Assembly (NCBI RefSeq): GCF_025151535.1
Contig: NZ_CP102288.1
Location: forward strand, 2,861,501 to 2,925,500
Direction of reading: 5' to 3'
Length of the DNA: 64,000 nucleotides
From: Segatella copri DSM 18205
GTDB taxonomy: Bacteria; Bacteroidota; Bacteroidia; Bacteroidales; Bacteroidaceae
Positions 40,841-49,676 of the stretch are shown here, piece after piece. The notes beneath the pieces are model-generated. The model was given only the letters and a program-made list of their open reading frames with translations. It had not been told where the DNA came from and made no database searches. The position numbers and the translations under genes were made by a program. Each line of letters opens with the position of its first letter. Position 1 is the stretch's first letter.

Positions 40841-42304
40841 TTACTTTCTAAAGTATTTACCCACCACCGGCAGACTCTTCAATGGGAAATCCTTCTTCAC
40901 GAGATAAGCGGCGAAGATGAGGATGAGCACCGTGTTGATGAGGCAGGCAATTCCACTGGAGAAGTATCTGTTAGCCTCGGTCATTCCTGCGAAGAGGATG
41001 AGGGCGAGAACCACATAAATCATAATCTCCTTCACCGGATAGTTGATTGGATACTTCTTCTGACCCACGAAGTAGGAGAGAAGCATGGCTGTTCCATATC
41101 CAGCGAAACCAGCCCAGGCACAGGCAATGTAACCATAAACTGGTACGAAGATAACGTTGATGGCAATCAATACCGCACAACCGATGCCTGAGAAGTAAGC
41201 TCCCCAGATGGTCTTGTCGATGAGCTTGTACCAAAAACTGAGGTTGAAGTAAACTCCCATCATGATTTCGGCAGCCATTACGATAGGCACTACCTTCAAA
41301 CCATCCCAGTAGTCGCGACCGATGATATGGCGCAATACATCCAGATAACCTACTACTACCAGGAAAGCGAGCAGGGTGAAGATGACGAAATACTTCATCG
41401 CCGAAGCGTAAGTCTGTCGGTTGTCCTTATCCTTCGCCTTGCCGAATACGAATGGCTCGTAAGCATAGCGGAAAGCCTGTGTAATCATCGCCATGATCAT
41501 CGCAATCTTGCTGGCTGCTCCGTAGATTCCGAGCTGCGCATGCGCATCGCCCTTCTCATAGATGTAAGGGAAAAGAATCTTATCGGCTGTCTGGTTCAGA
41601 ATACCGGCAATACCGAGCACGAGGATTGGCCAGCTGTAGCCCATCATCTTCCTGACGAGCACCTTACATTCGCTCCAGGAGCATTTCTCGCCCATGAATC
41701 CTTCCTTCAGTTCCTTATAGAAACAGAAGGTGATGGAGGCGGTACAAACCAGGTTGATGTAGAAAGCATAACCCACATCGTGACCATCCATGATGACGTA
41801 GTAAACCAGATTGAGCGCAATGTTCAGACCGATGAAGAGCAACTTGAAGGCGGCAAACTTCAATGGGCGCTTCCTGTATCTGAGGTAAGCGAACGGGATG
41901 CACTGGAAGGCATCAATGGCCACGGTTACGAACATGGTCCATACATAAGCCGGATGGTCGGCGTAGCCCATCGCATCGCTCAAAGGCGTGATGAAGAGGA
42001 ATACTAGGGCGATGAAGAGTAGGGAAGTGAAGCCCACCATGCTCAATACCGTGTGATAAACCTTTTCTGAGTTTTCTCCCTCCTTGTTGACGAAACGGAA
42101 GAAGGTGGTCTCCATTCCGTAGGTCAGGATAACGAGGAGTAACGCCGTATAGGCGTACATGTTGGTGATGACACCATAACCACCACTTGCAGCGCTGATC
42201 TTAGCCGTATAGAGTGGTACAAGCAGGTAGTTCAGGAATCTGCCGATGATACTGCTCAAGCCATAGATGGCGGTATCCTTTGCGAGTGATTTTAAACTTG
42301 CCAT
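40841..42304 (-). CDS. Polysaccharide flippase, Wzx/MATE-like
   Basis: 487 aa with about 14 hydrophobic segments. The N-terminus LAKDTAIYGLSSIIGRFLNYLLVPLYT is typical of O-antigen/capsule flippases of the MOP superfamily. Such proteins move undecaprenyl-linked sugars across the inner membrane. No glycosyltransferase genes are nearby, so the exported glycan cannot be told. The next gene upstream on this strand is a SpmAB-like membrane protein. Confidence 0.85.
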   Translation of the reverse strand: MASLKSLAKDTAIYGLSSIIGRFLNYLLVPLYTAKISAASGGYGVITNMYAYTALLLVILTYGMETTFFRFVNKEGENSEKVYHTVLSMVGFTSLLFIALVFLFITPLSDAMGYADHPAYVWTMFVTVAIDAFQCIPFAYLRYRKRPLKFAAFKLLFIGLNIALNLVYYVIMDGHDVGYAFYINLVCTASITFCFYKELKEGFMGEKCSWSECKVLVRKMMGYSWPILVLGIAGILNQTADKILFPYIYEKGDAHAQLGIYGAASKIAMIMAMITQAFRYAYEPFVFGKAKDKDNRQTYASAMKYFVIFTLLAFLVVVGYLDVLRHIIGRDYWDGLKVVPIVMAAEIMMGVYFNLSFWYKLIDKTIWGAYFSGIGCAVLIAINVIFVPVYGYIACAWAGFAGYGTAMLLSYFVGQKKYPINYPVKEIMIYVVLALILFAGMTEANRYFSSGIACLINTVLILIFAAYLVKKDFPLKSLPVVGKYFRK

Positions 42305-42365
42305 TATCTTAATGTTGAATGTTAAGTGTTAAATGTTAAATTGGGCTTGCGCCGTCATTCAAAGA

Positions 42366-42396
42366 TTATCTGTGTAAATCTGTGAAATCTGTGGGA
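42366..42396 (+). repeat. Stand-alone arm of the CTGTGAAATCTGTGGG repeat
   Basis: ATTATCTGTGTAAATCTGTG followed by AAATCTGTGGGAG matches the right arm of the inverted repeat inside the M16 gene (6519-6547) apart from the TCA/AA spacer. It lies between the flippase and SpmAB-like genes. Confidence 0.7.
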
Positions 42397-42401
42397 GACT
42401 C

Positions 42402-43631
42402 TTATCCGAAGAATAAATAAGCTATAGCGATTGCTGCGATGACTCCTGCCAAATCGGCAAGCAAGCCGCAAGCCACGGCGTGGCGGGTATTCCTGATGCT
42501 TACGCTTCCGAAATATACAGCCAATATATAGAAGGTGGTATCGGTGGAACCCTGGAAGATGCAACTCAATCTGCCCACAAACGAATCAGGACCATAGTTC
42601 TTCATCGCCTCCAGCATCATGCCTCGTGCACCACTTCCCGACAGCGGTTTCATGATGGCGGTAGGTAGGGCGCCTACGAAATCGGCATTCAAGCCGCATT
42701 GTTCTACCGACCACGAAATGCCCTGAATCACCATATCCATCGCTCCTGAAGCACGGAACACGCCGATGCCCACAAGGATAGCTACGAGGTAAGGGATAAT
42801 CTTCACCGCAGTAGTAAAACCTTCCTTCGCTCCCTCGATAAATGCATCATAAACATTCACTTTCTTCCAGAAACCAGCCAGGATAAAGCAGAGGATGATG
42901 CCCAGGAGAATCATGTTAGAAGCCAGGGTGGTAACCGTGTTCATCGTATCCTTGTCCATCTGTCCGAATCCCCAGATGATGATGCCTACGAAGGCGCACA
43001 TTCCCAACAGAGTAGCGAGCAATACCGGCTGCAGGATGTTGATGCGCTGCCAGAGCGAAGTGATGATGATTCCGGCAAGCGTAGCCACGAGCGTAGCCAT
43101 CAGGATAGGGATGAAGACATCCGTAGGCTGGGCTGCTCCGTAGGAGGCACGGAAGGCAAGGATGGTGGTAGGGATGATGGTGAGTCCTGAGGTATTCAGA
43201 ACCAGGAACATAATCATCGGGTTCGTTGCCGTATCCTTCTTCGTATTGAGCTCCTGCATCTGCTGCATCGCCTTCAATCCTGTAGGTGTTGCCGCGTTAT
43301 CGAGTCCCAGCATATTCGAAGCGATATTCATGAAGATGCTTCCCATCACCGGATGGTTCTTCGGAATATCGGGGAAGAGACGGGTGAAGACCGGGCTGAG
43401 CGCTCGGGCCAACACATTCACTACTCCCGCCTTCTCTCCAATCTTCATGATGCCAAGCCAGAGGGCGAGCACGCCCGTCAGTCCGAGAGAAATCTCGAAG
43501 GCATTCTTGGATGAGTCGAAGGTGGAATCTACAATCTTCTGGAAGATAGTCGTATCTCCCATTGCCAATTCGATGAGTGCGAAGATGAACGCAATCACGA
43601 AAAATGCTATCCAAATGTAATTTAAAACCAT
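42402..43631 (-). CDS. Fused SpmA/SpmB-like nucleoside-recognition membrane protein
   Basis: 409 aa, multiple hydrophobic segments. Two Gate (nucleoside recognition) domains: the first has MNIASNMLGLDNAATPTGLK, the second GALPTAIMKPLSGSGARGMM and CIFQGSTDTTFYIL. In spore formers these are the separate proteins SpmA and SpmB; fused forms occur in Bacteroidetes, which do not sporulate. Likely a transporter-like protein of unknown substrate. Starts at ATG 43629-43631. Confidence 0.85.
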   Translation of the reverse strand: MVLNYIWIAFFVIAFIFALIELAMGDTTIFQKIVDSTFDSSKNAFEISLGLTGVLALWLGIMKIGEKAGVVNVLARALSPVFTRLFPDIPKNHPVMGSIFMNIASNMLGLDNAATPTGLKAMQQMQELNTKKDTATNPMIMFLVLNTSGLTIIPTTILAFRASYGAAQPTDVFIPILMATLVATLAGIIITSLWQRINILQPVLLATLLGMCAFVGIIIWGFGQMDKDTMNTVTTLASNMILLGIILCFILAGFWKKVNVYDAFIEGAKEGFTTAVKIIPYLVAILVGIGVFRASGAMDMVIQGISWSVEQCGLNADFVGALPTAIMKPLSGSGARGMMLEAMKNYGPDSFVGRLSCIFQGSTDTTFYILAVYFGSVSIRNTRHAVACGLLADLAGVIAAIAIAYLFFG

Positions 43632-43648
43632 ATTCTGTTTATGTTTGC

Positions 43649-43780
43649 TTAATCGTTGTTATTGCTAATGGAATTCTTTGCGGATTGCTCTTTCAAATCG
43701 GAGAGCCACTTCACATAGTTGCTATCCGCCATAATAGATTCGCTATTCACGAATTGGGGTATGCTATTCTTTTCTGCCAT
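43649..43780 (-). pseudogene. Remnant of a DUF1016 (YhcG-like) gene
   Basis: A 43-codon frame from ATG 43778-43780 encodes MADSNYVKWLSDLKEQSAKN preceded by a short lead. This resembles the start of DUF1016 proteins, then stops. A promoter-like TACTTTTG on the minus strand (43827-43834) is retained. It may still be expressed as a peptide ahead of the SpmAB-like gene. Another, full-length DUF1016 gene is at 59456. Confidence 0.45.
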
Positions 43781-43973
43781 ATCGTTTACTCTTCTGTTTT
43801 ATTTGTTGCTTTTCCAAGCACGGGTGCAAAAGTACAATAAAAATTTCGCATAGCGTGGTTAAATACAGAAAAATCTCTCAGAGAAGGAGGATTTTGATGA
43901 ATTTTATCCCTCAATGAGGATTTTTTGCTAACAACTTTTGTTCTTTCAAACATTATTCGTATATTTGCCGATG

Positions 43974-44115
43974 ATTCTGAGTAAGGATCACGACATAATG
44001 GAAAAGGCGCATACTTAGCGCTTTGTTCTTGACGGATTGAAACTTCGCAAACTTCATGCACTGTCAATGAACATAGCAACGGTAGGTGCTCTCGGGATGT
44101 GTTAATTCACATCCC
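43974..44115 (+). ncRNA. Truncated third copy of the structured RNA
   Basis: Promoter TTG 43938-43940 and TATATTTG 43960-43967. It is homologous to the 5' half of the RNAs at 11242 and 18699: GATCACGACATAATGG, GGCGC/GCGC hairpin, GTTCTTGAC pairing GTCAATGAAC, AGCAACGGTAGGTGCTCTC, and the hairpin GGGATGTG/CACATCCC (44094-44115) followed by TTTATTTA. The 3' domain is absent and no + strand gene follows. From 43835 to 43935 nothing else is seen. Confidence 0.62.
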
Positions 44116-44121
44116 TTTATT

Positions 44122-44362
44122 TAGAAAAGAGAGTGTGTCATAAGGCTGGATATTAGTTGGCGCATAACAGTTGACCACCGCATGCACATCTCTTGTTGTG
44201 CATGCGCATATCAGCTGCTATGCAAGCGCACAACAGCTGTTGTGCGACCGAAGATACTAACTTTCTCAACAACATATACTATGTTTTTCAACAACATATC
44301 AGTAATATTCCAATAAAAAGAGGGTGAATCATTAACTTATGACACACCCTCCTTTTTTATTT
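44122..44362. repeat. MITE-like element with terminal inverted repeats
   Basis: GTGTGTCATAAG at 44132-44143 is perfectly inverted at 44336-44347, with partial extension outward (AAAAGAGA / CCTCCTTTT). The interior is non-coding and palindrome-rich; CGCACAACAGCTGTTGTGCG at 44227-44246 is a perfect 20-bp palindrome and AACAACATAT occurs twice. Its right end could terminate the ATPase gene at 44369. Confidence 0.6.
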
Positions 44363-44368
44363 AAGTTT

Positions 44369-45616
44369 TCATATAGAATCTTTATCCAACAAGAAATCAA
44401 ATACGTCCATAAATACGATGCCGTCATCGTTTTGGTATTTCTTGATGAGGTCGCCTGTTATCACATACTTCATAAAACTATCGTCTATACGTAGCAAAGA
44501 GGCAAGTTCTTGTTTCGTCTTCTCCTTGTCTGGTAAACTGAGAGCCGACTGGATGTAGCAGCGTTTGTAGCCTTGGTTGCAAACAAAGTCAACTTCAAGC
44601 ATCCTTCTCACTTTGGTTCCTTTTTCGTCCACGCCGTTGATTTTTACGTTGCCAATGTCCACACTATATCCACGGTAGCGAAGTTCATTATAGATGGCAT
44701 TCTCCATCAGATGGGTTTTCTCTTGTTGGCGAAAGCCGAGAAGTGCATTGCGAATGCCTAAGTCAGAAAAATAATATTTCAATGGCGTTCCGATATACTT
44801 ACGGCCTTTTACGTCATAGCGATTGCATGGCTCAAGCAAGAACGCATCTGCAAGATATTCGATGTATTTCTTGATGGTTGCAGAGCTTATAGAGACATTC
44901 TTTACAGATTGGAAAGTATTGGCAAGTCGTTGCGGATTGGTAAGTCCGCCAATTCCCGATGCGAGAATCTTGAATAAATCGTTGAGTTCTGCATTGTTCT
45001 TTATCTTGTTTCTGTTGATGACATCTATCATGTAAGTCTCAGTCAAGAGGCTGTTCAGAAGTCTCACTTTTTCTTCTTCTGTCTTTTGTAAAACAACAGG
45101 CGGAAGACCACCATAAAGCAAATATTCGTTCCAACCATCCTGCTTGTCGCCATCATATACGGTCATAAATTCAGCAAAGCTGAGTGGTGAAACGTGTATT
45201 TGGTATCCTCGTCCACGAAATTCGGTTATTATATCCTTGGATAGGAAGCGTGCATTGCTTCCCGTCACATAAACATCAGCATTGGGAATATGCAATAATC
45301 CATTTAATACATCTTCAAACTCGTCAAGCATCTGTACCTCATCAAGCAGAATGTAATAAGGTTGGTCGTCATTAATCTTCTCTTTTACGTACTTATAAAA
45401 CTTGTCAGGATTGCGAAACTCCTTGAATGCATAGTCATCGAATGCCATTTCTATGATGTGGTCGGGCATGACTCCATCGTCTTCAAGGAAACGCTTGAAG
45501 AGACGAAACAGCAGAAAGGATTTTCCGCAACGGCGCATACCGGTAATGATTTTTACCAGTCCATTATGGCGTGAACTAACCAATTCTTGTAGATATTTGT
45601 CTCTATTTACAATCAT
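44369..45616 (-). CDS. AAA-type ATPase with DUF4143 C-terminus
   Basis: 415 aa counting from ATG 45614-45616 (MIVNRDKYLQELVSSRHNG). Walker A GMRRCGKSFLLF, Walker B YYILLDEVQMLDEF, VTGSNARFLSKD, and C-terminal DUF4143 with MENAIYNELRYRGYS and RRMLEVDFVCNQGYK. It is a paralogue of the split gene at 14002. Frames upstream of 45616 run into operator and promoter sequence, so the shorter start is preferred. Two GCGGATTTCCGC palindromes bracket its promoter, and a remnant of a second copy lies upstream. Confidence 0.87.
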   Translation of the reverse strand: MIVNRDKYLQELVSSRHNGLVKIITGMRRCGKSFLLFRLFKRFLEDDGVMPDHIIEMAFDDYAFKEFRNPDKFYKYVKEKINDDQPYYILLDEVQMLDEFEDVLNGLLHIPNADVYVTGSNARFLSKDIITEFRGRGYQIHVSPLSFAEFMTVYDGDKQDGWNEYLLYGGLPPVVLQKTEEEKVRLLNSLLTETYMIDVINRNKIKNNAELNDLFKILASGIGGLTNPQRLANTFQSVKNVSISSATIKKYIEYLADAFLLEPCNRYDVKGRKYIGTPLKYYFSDLGIRNALLGFRQQEKTHLMENAIYNELRYRGYSVDIGNVKINGVDEKGTKVRRMLEVDFVCNQGYKRCYIQSALSLPDKEKTKQELASLLRIDDSFMKYVITGDLIKKYQNDDGIVFMDVFDFLLDKDSI

Positions 45617-45632
45617 AACAGGAAAGATTTTC

Positions 45633-45706
45633 GCGGATTTCCGCATTTTTCTTTTGCAAAAATAATACTTTTATTAATTCTATGTAGAATTTTTGCGGAT
45701 TTCCGC
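45633..45706 (-). promoter_or_regulatory. Promoter bracketed by GCGGATTTCCGC palindromes
   Basis: Palindrome at 45633-45644 (within the presumed leader) and at 45695-45706 (just upstream of the -33), 62 bp apart. The minus-strand -7 box is TATTTTTG (45657-45664). A third copy is at 45856-45867. Confidence 0.7.
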
Positions 45707-45914
45707 AGTTTTCTTTTGCAGAATTAACGGTTACGGCTTGATATTTTAAGTTCGTTAACTTATAATGGTAAATACAGAATCATAAAACTATCGTCTATAC
45801 GTAGCAAAGGTAGATATTAGTCTCTATATTTACAATCATAACAGAAAAGATTTTTGCGGATTTCCGCAGTTTTCTTTCGCAGAATTAACGGTTACGGCTT
45901 GATATTTTAAGTTC
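45694..45914. other. Duplicated promoter region with ghost of a second ATPase gene
   Basis: About 60 bp (45694-45754) recur at 45854-45914. Between them, 45781-45809 repeats 29 bases found inside the ATPase coding region at 44471-44499, and 45820-45850 repeats the start-codon region (45598-45628). The arrangement fits a tandem second copy of the gene from which nearly everything between the late coding region and the start has been deleted. The gap 45915-46015 holds no gene. Confidence 0.7.
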
Positions 45915-46108
45915 GGTGATTTGTCGAATTCCATGCTTTTCTCTCTTCGCTATCACATTATTCCCTATTCGTTATACTTTTTTAATCTCTCTTTTTATCC
46001 GATTTCAGAAAAAAGATGTACTTTTGCCGCTCAATTAATGAAAGACAGGAATTTGGTTATACAAAAACATTATTAAGGAAGCAAAGGACTTCTGTTATAT
46101 TTTATAGT

Positions 46109-47092
46109 ATGGACAAGAATGAGAGAATAAATAACGAGCAAGAGATGCCCACTGAAACGAAAAAGAATCATTCCGCTGATGCGGATAGAGTAAAGGAAGT
46201 ATATAAGGTGACGATAGCGGGAAGCATCATCAATGTGGTGCTGCTCGTGCTGAAGTTTGCTGCAGGTCTTCTCGGACATTCGGCAGCCATGATAGCGGAT
46301 GCCATTCACTCGCTTACCGATTTTGCCACCGATGTGGTGGTACTGGTATTCGTAAAACTGAGCAATAAGCCGAAGGATAAGGACCATGATTATGGGCATG
46401 GCAAATACGAGACGCTTGCCACAGCGATCATCGGTATTTCGCTCTTCGTGGTGGGTGTGATGATCTGTTATTCTGGCGTTACCAAGACCTATCGTGCCAT
46501 CTGCGGCGAGACACTCCAGCAGCCGGGCATTGTAGCCTTGATTGCTGCCATCGTAAGTATCGTGATGAAGGAGTGGGCTTATCAGTTTACGGTTAAAGCC
46601 GGAAAGAAATATCATTCCGAGGCTGTAGTGGCGAATGCCTGGCATCATCGCAGCGATGCTTTATCGAGTCTCGGAACGATGTTCGGTATTGGTGGCGCCA
46701 TCATCCTGGGAGAAAAGTGGGCGGTGCTCGATCCGCTGGCAGCCATCATCGTGAGTGCCTTCATCATCAAGGCTGCCTGGGGACTGGTGATGCAGTCTGT
46801 GAAAGAACTGACGGATGCCAGTCTTCCAGAAACTGAGGAAGATGAAATCCTGAAGATTGCAAATGAAGAAGAGGGAGTGGGAGAGATTCATAACCTGCGT
46901 ACCCGTCGCATCGGAAACAAGATTGCGATAGAAATGCATGTCCGCATGCCGGGTTCTCTTTCGCTTTATGAGGCGCATGAGCATGCTACTCATATAGAAA
47001 CAAAACTGAAGCAGCACTTCGGCACAGATACCCATGTGGGAATCCATCTCGAACCGATTAAAGTGAACGGAAAATATCAGAAACCGGAATAA
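46109..47092 (+). CDS. CDF-family cation efflux protein
   Basis: 327 aa. Six hydrophobic segments; the metal site residues are in MIADAIHSLTDFATD and WHHRSDALSSLGT, and DHDYGHGKYETL is the characteristic loop. The cytoplasmic C-terminal domain (IHNLRTRRIGNKIAIEMHVR) is complete. Exports Zn, Fe or Mn in exchange for protons; the metal is not decidable. The start is the ATG at 46109, because TACTTTTG at 46019-46026 is the -7 box and rules out longer frames. Confidence 0.9.
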   Translation: MDKNERINNEQEMPTETKKNHSADADRVKEVYKVTIAGSIINVVLLVLKFAAGLLGHSAAMIADAIHSLTDFATDVVVLVFVKLSNKPKDKDHDYGHGKYETLATAIIGISLFVVGVMICYSGVTKTYRAICGETLQQPGIVALIAAIVSIVMKEWAYQFTVKAGKKYHSEAVVANAWHHRSDALSSLGTMFGIGGAIILGEKWAVLDPLAAIIVSAFIIKAAWGLVMQSVKELTDASLPETEEDEILKIANEEEGVGEIHNLRTRRIGNKIAIEMHVRMPGSLSLYEAHEHATHIETKLKQHFGTDTHVGIHLEPIKVNGKYQKPE

Positions 47093-47126
47093 CTGAAATA
47101 AAAGGAAATAGCCGGAATAAAAGGAA

Positions 47127-47167
47127 ACGAGCCTTGACGGTAGGATGAATCTTCCATCAAGGCTCGT
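47127..47167. terminator. Terminator between the cation efflux and TonB receptor genes
   Basis: ACGAGCCTTGA (47127-47137) pairs perfectly with TCAAGGCTCGT (47157-47167), followed by TCTTTTATTT. It lies between convergent genes. Confidence 0.85.
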
Positions 47168-47237
47168 TCTTTTATTTGATATCCGAATCGTGTTTCGGAT
47201 ATTTATCATCTTTTGGGATGATTATTATCTGATTATA

Positions 47238-49295
47238 TTATCGGCCGAGATTTACGCTGGCTCCTGCCATAATCCACAAACCTGGCTGCTTAACAGCTGT
47301 GAGGTCATAGTAGCGGTGGCAAGTGATGTTGTCGGCTTTCACGAAGATATTGTATTTCTTCTCGTCCCACATCAGTTTGCAATCTACCTTGGTATATGGA
47401 TGATAGCCATTCATCCTCTGCTGCCATCTTACGCTCCAGGAAGCTGAAAGCTTGTTCCAGATCTGATGATCCAGACCGAATACAGCCTTGTGCTTGAGAT
47501 ACTCCAATGCATAGAGTGATTTCAGAATGTTTGTCTCGGTCTTATGATCCTGATAGATGTAAGCATAACCCAACTTGATGCGGGTGATGAAACTGTTTGG
47601 TACCAATTCTCTCATGTAGATAGTAGCATCTACGTTGTAGCCCATGTTGTTGAGCTTTCCGATGTTCATCACATGATACTTGCTGTCATTCTGCTCGGTC
47701 ACGGATGTCTGAACCCAGTCAATCATGTTGGTGCCGTGTGCGTAGAATCCGCTAACGGTTGCTGCAAAACCAGTCTGGCGATATTGAGTTCCCACCTTGA
47801 AGGTTGAGTTCTTTTCCGGGTTCAGGTTGATGTCGCCCTGCTGCACCACATTATTTATGTATAAGTCGGTGTAGGTAGGCATTCTCAATGCCTTGTTCCA
47901 GGAAGCGTAGAACTTCCAGTTGTCGTTAGGACGATAACTCATATCCACACCAGGATAGAAACGGAAGTCGTTGTCCAAACCGGTATTCTTGTTAGCCAAG
48001 ATACCTGCCGACAAGGTGAAGCCGCCGAAGATGAAGTTGTGCTCCAGCATGATGTTGGTATTGGTGCGCTCGCCCTTTCGGGTATATTGACGGTCAGAAC
48101 CCGAGATGTCCTTATAGTCTTTCTCTGCGAGTTCCTCGCCCAATGCAGTAGAGTAGATGCACTCCTTGCTGATATCGAAACCCACTGCGGTCTTACCCAA
48201 AGCCCAAGCCACGTTAGCATTCAGTCCACCACCATAAACATCGAGGTCGTGATAGTTCTCGCCTGCTGCAGCTCCAGCCTTTCCACGAATCAGCTGATAG
48301 TGATCCTTGAATTTGTTATAATAGAATTGAGGCGCAATCTCCCAGGTCTTCTCCTGGTTGTGCAGACTCAGGTTGAGCGAAGCCAGACCGTGCTCTGTCT
48401 TCTCATATTGGTTGTTATATTTGGCGCTGTAGAAAGTATTGGCACCATAGCTCTGACTAGCAATACCCAACTGGGCGATGATGTCGAAACGCTGGTCGTA
48501 AGAGAACGAGAGATTGCCGTAGCCCTGTCCCTTCTCGAAGTCGCTGTTCTCCGTGCCGCCATCCGAGCGCTTGTAGCCTCCGCTTACGGAATAAGCCTGA
48601 GTCCACTTGCCCGTTTCAAAAGCTGTTTGAATGTGTCCCTGTGCTTCGAAGCTTCCAAAGCTTCCGCCTTCTACACTTGCAGATACTCCATCATTCTTTG
48701 CCTTCTTGGTCACGATATTGATGGCACCATTGAAGGCTGAAGTTCCGAATAAGCGCGATGCAGCCCCCTCGAGCACTTCGATGTGGTCGATGTCAGCAAG
48801 AGCTACAGGAAAATCAGAAGCATTGTGACCAGTCTGAGGATTGGAAATGTTGACGCCATTCAAGAGAATGGTAATCTGGTCAAAGGTTCCACCATTGATG
48901 GAGATATCCGTCTGAACACCAAAGCCACCACGCTGACGGACATCCACGCCGGTAGCTAATTTCAATACATCGTTGATAGTCTGCGCAGCCGCACGATGAA
49001 TATCGTCGCGGGTAATGACAGACACAATCTTAGGTGACTGCTCTACAGTCATCGGCGCACGAGATCCGTTAACGTTCACCGCATCTAGCTCGTAAGCCTT
49101 TCCGCCCTTGTAGAGGGTAGAATCAACCTTGGCTCCCTCTGTGCTTACGCCTGCTGCCTTAGCATGGCTCAGGGTAGCAACGCTGAGTGCACCAACAAGT
49201 ACCTCTCTTCCCAAAACTGCGAAGAGTGAGTAGTTCTTGTTAGAGAATCGGTTGAACTTCAAGCTGTTGCGCTTGTTGAAAATTGTTTTGTACAT
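47238..49295 (-). CDS. TonB-dependent outer membrane receptor (BtuB-like)
   Basis: 685 aa. After an N-terminal signal region (VLVGALSVATLSHAKA) come the plug domain (SPKIVSVITRDDIHRAAAQT, GGTFDQITILLNGVNISNPQ, IDHIEVLEGAASRLFGTSAF) and a beta-barrel ending in an aromatic-rich strand (AGASVNLGR end). No SusD partner or CTLD domain is present, so it is a substrate-specific uptake receptor, perhaps for cobalamin, haem or a metal chelate. No cobalamin riboswitch is seen in its leader. Nearby metal efflux genes hint at metals but do not prove it. Confidence 0.88.
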   Translation of the reverse strand: MYKTIFNKRNSLKFNRFSNKNYSLFAVLGREVLVGALSVATLSHAKAAGVSTEGAKVDSTLYKGGKAYELDAVNVNGSRAPMTVEQSPKIVSVITRDDIHRAAAQTINDVLKLATGVDVRQRGGFGVQTDISINGGTFDQITILLNGVNISNPQTGHNASDFPVALADIDHIEVLEGAASRLFGTSAFNGAINIVTKKAKNDGVSASVEGGSFGSFEAQGHIQTAFETGKWTQAYSVSGGYKRSDGGTENSDFEKGQGYGNLSFSYDQRFDIIAQLGIASQSYGANTFYSAKYNNQYEKTEHGLASLNLSLHNQEKTWEIAPQFYYNKFKDHYQLIRGKAGAAAGENYHDLDVYGGGLNANVAWALGKTAVGFDISKECIYSTALGEELAEKDYKDISGSDRQYTRKGERTNTNIMLEHNFIFGGFTLSAGILANKNTGLDNDFRFYPGVDMSYRPNDNWKFYASWNKALRMPTYTDLYINNVVQQGDINLNPEKNSTFKVGTQYRQTGFAATVSGFYAHGTNMIDWVQTSVTEQNDSKYHVMNIGKLNNMGYNVDATIYMRELVPNSFITRIKLGYAYIYQDHKTETNILKSLYALEYLKHKAVFGLDHQIWNKLSASWSVRWQQRMNGYHPYTKVDCKLMWDEKKYNIFVKADNITCHRYYDLTAVKQPGLWIMAGASVNLGR

Positions 49296-49365
49296 TAAAT
49301 AAAATGTTTATAAATGATTAATAATTCGAAGCCTTTTGCCTTCCCGGCTTTCGGCATTCGGGGTG

Positions 49366-49589
49366 CAAAGGTACTGCCTTTTAGGCAACTGACAAAATAA
49401 AATGTGATTTTTTTTTTCAACTGCCGATGCAAAGTTAATGTAAATCAAGGTCGGTTTCCTACCTCACAAATCGTATTCAATTCAGCCTTCTCGTGGCATA
49501 AAAAAGTATTAATTAGGCATAATCCTCAATAGGGTGATGCGATTTTCTTAAAGAAACATTCGCTTTTTCAGATTATTCTTGTATCTTTG
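49366..49589. promoter_or_regulatory. Divergent promoters in the 49296-49676 gap
   Basis: The minus-strand -7 box TACCTTTG is at 49366-49373 (TonB receptor) and the plus-strand -7 box TATCTTTG at 49582-49589 (flavin reductase-like gene). The sequence between them is AT-rich without a gene. Confidence 0.6.
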
Positions 49590-49676
49590 CAGTTGATATG
49601 GGCAGCATTCTGCAATCAGAATATTGCTGTCGCAATTTTATGGTAATTAGAAATTAAAAAGAAAGGAACAGATAAG

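Noticed and set aside
40475..41191. Open frame across the 22-bp repeats
   Set aside because: The 22-bp unit shifts frame at every copy and the frame continues antisense to the flippase gene.
49296..49676. Cobalamin riboswitch before the TonB receptor
   Set aside because: The conserved B12-box (GCCACTG) and the expected fold are not visible in the leader.
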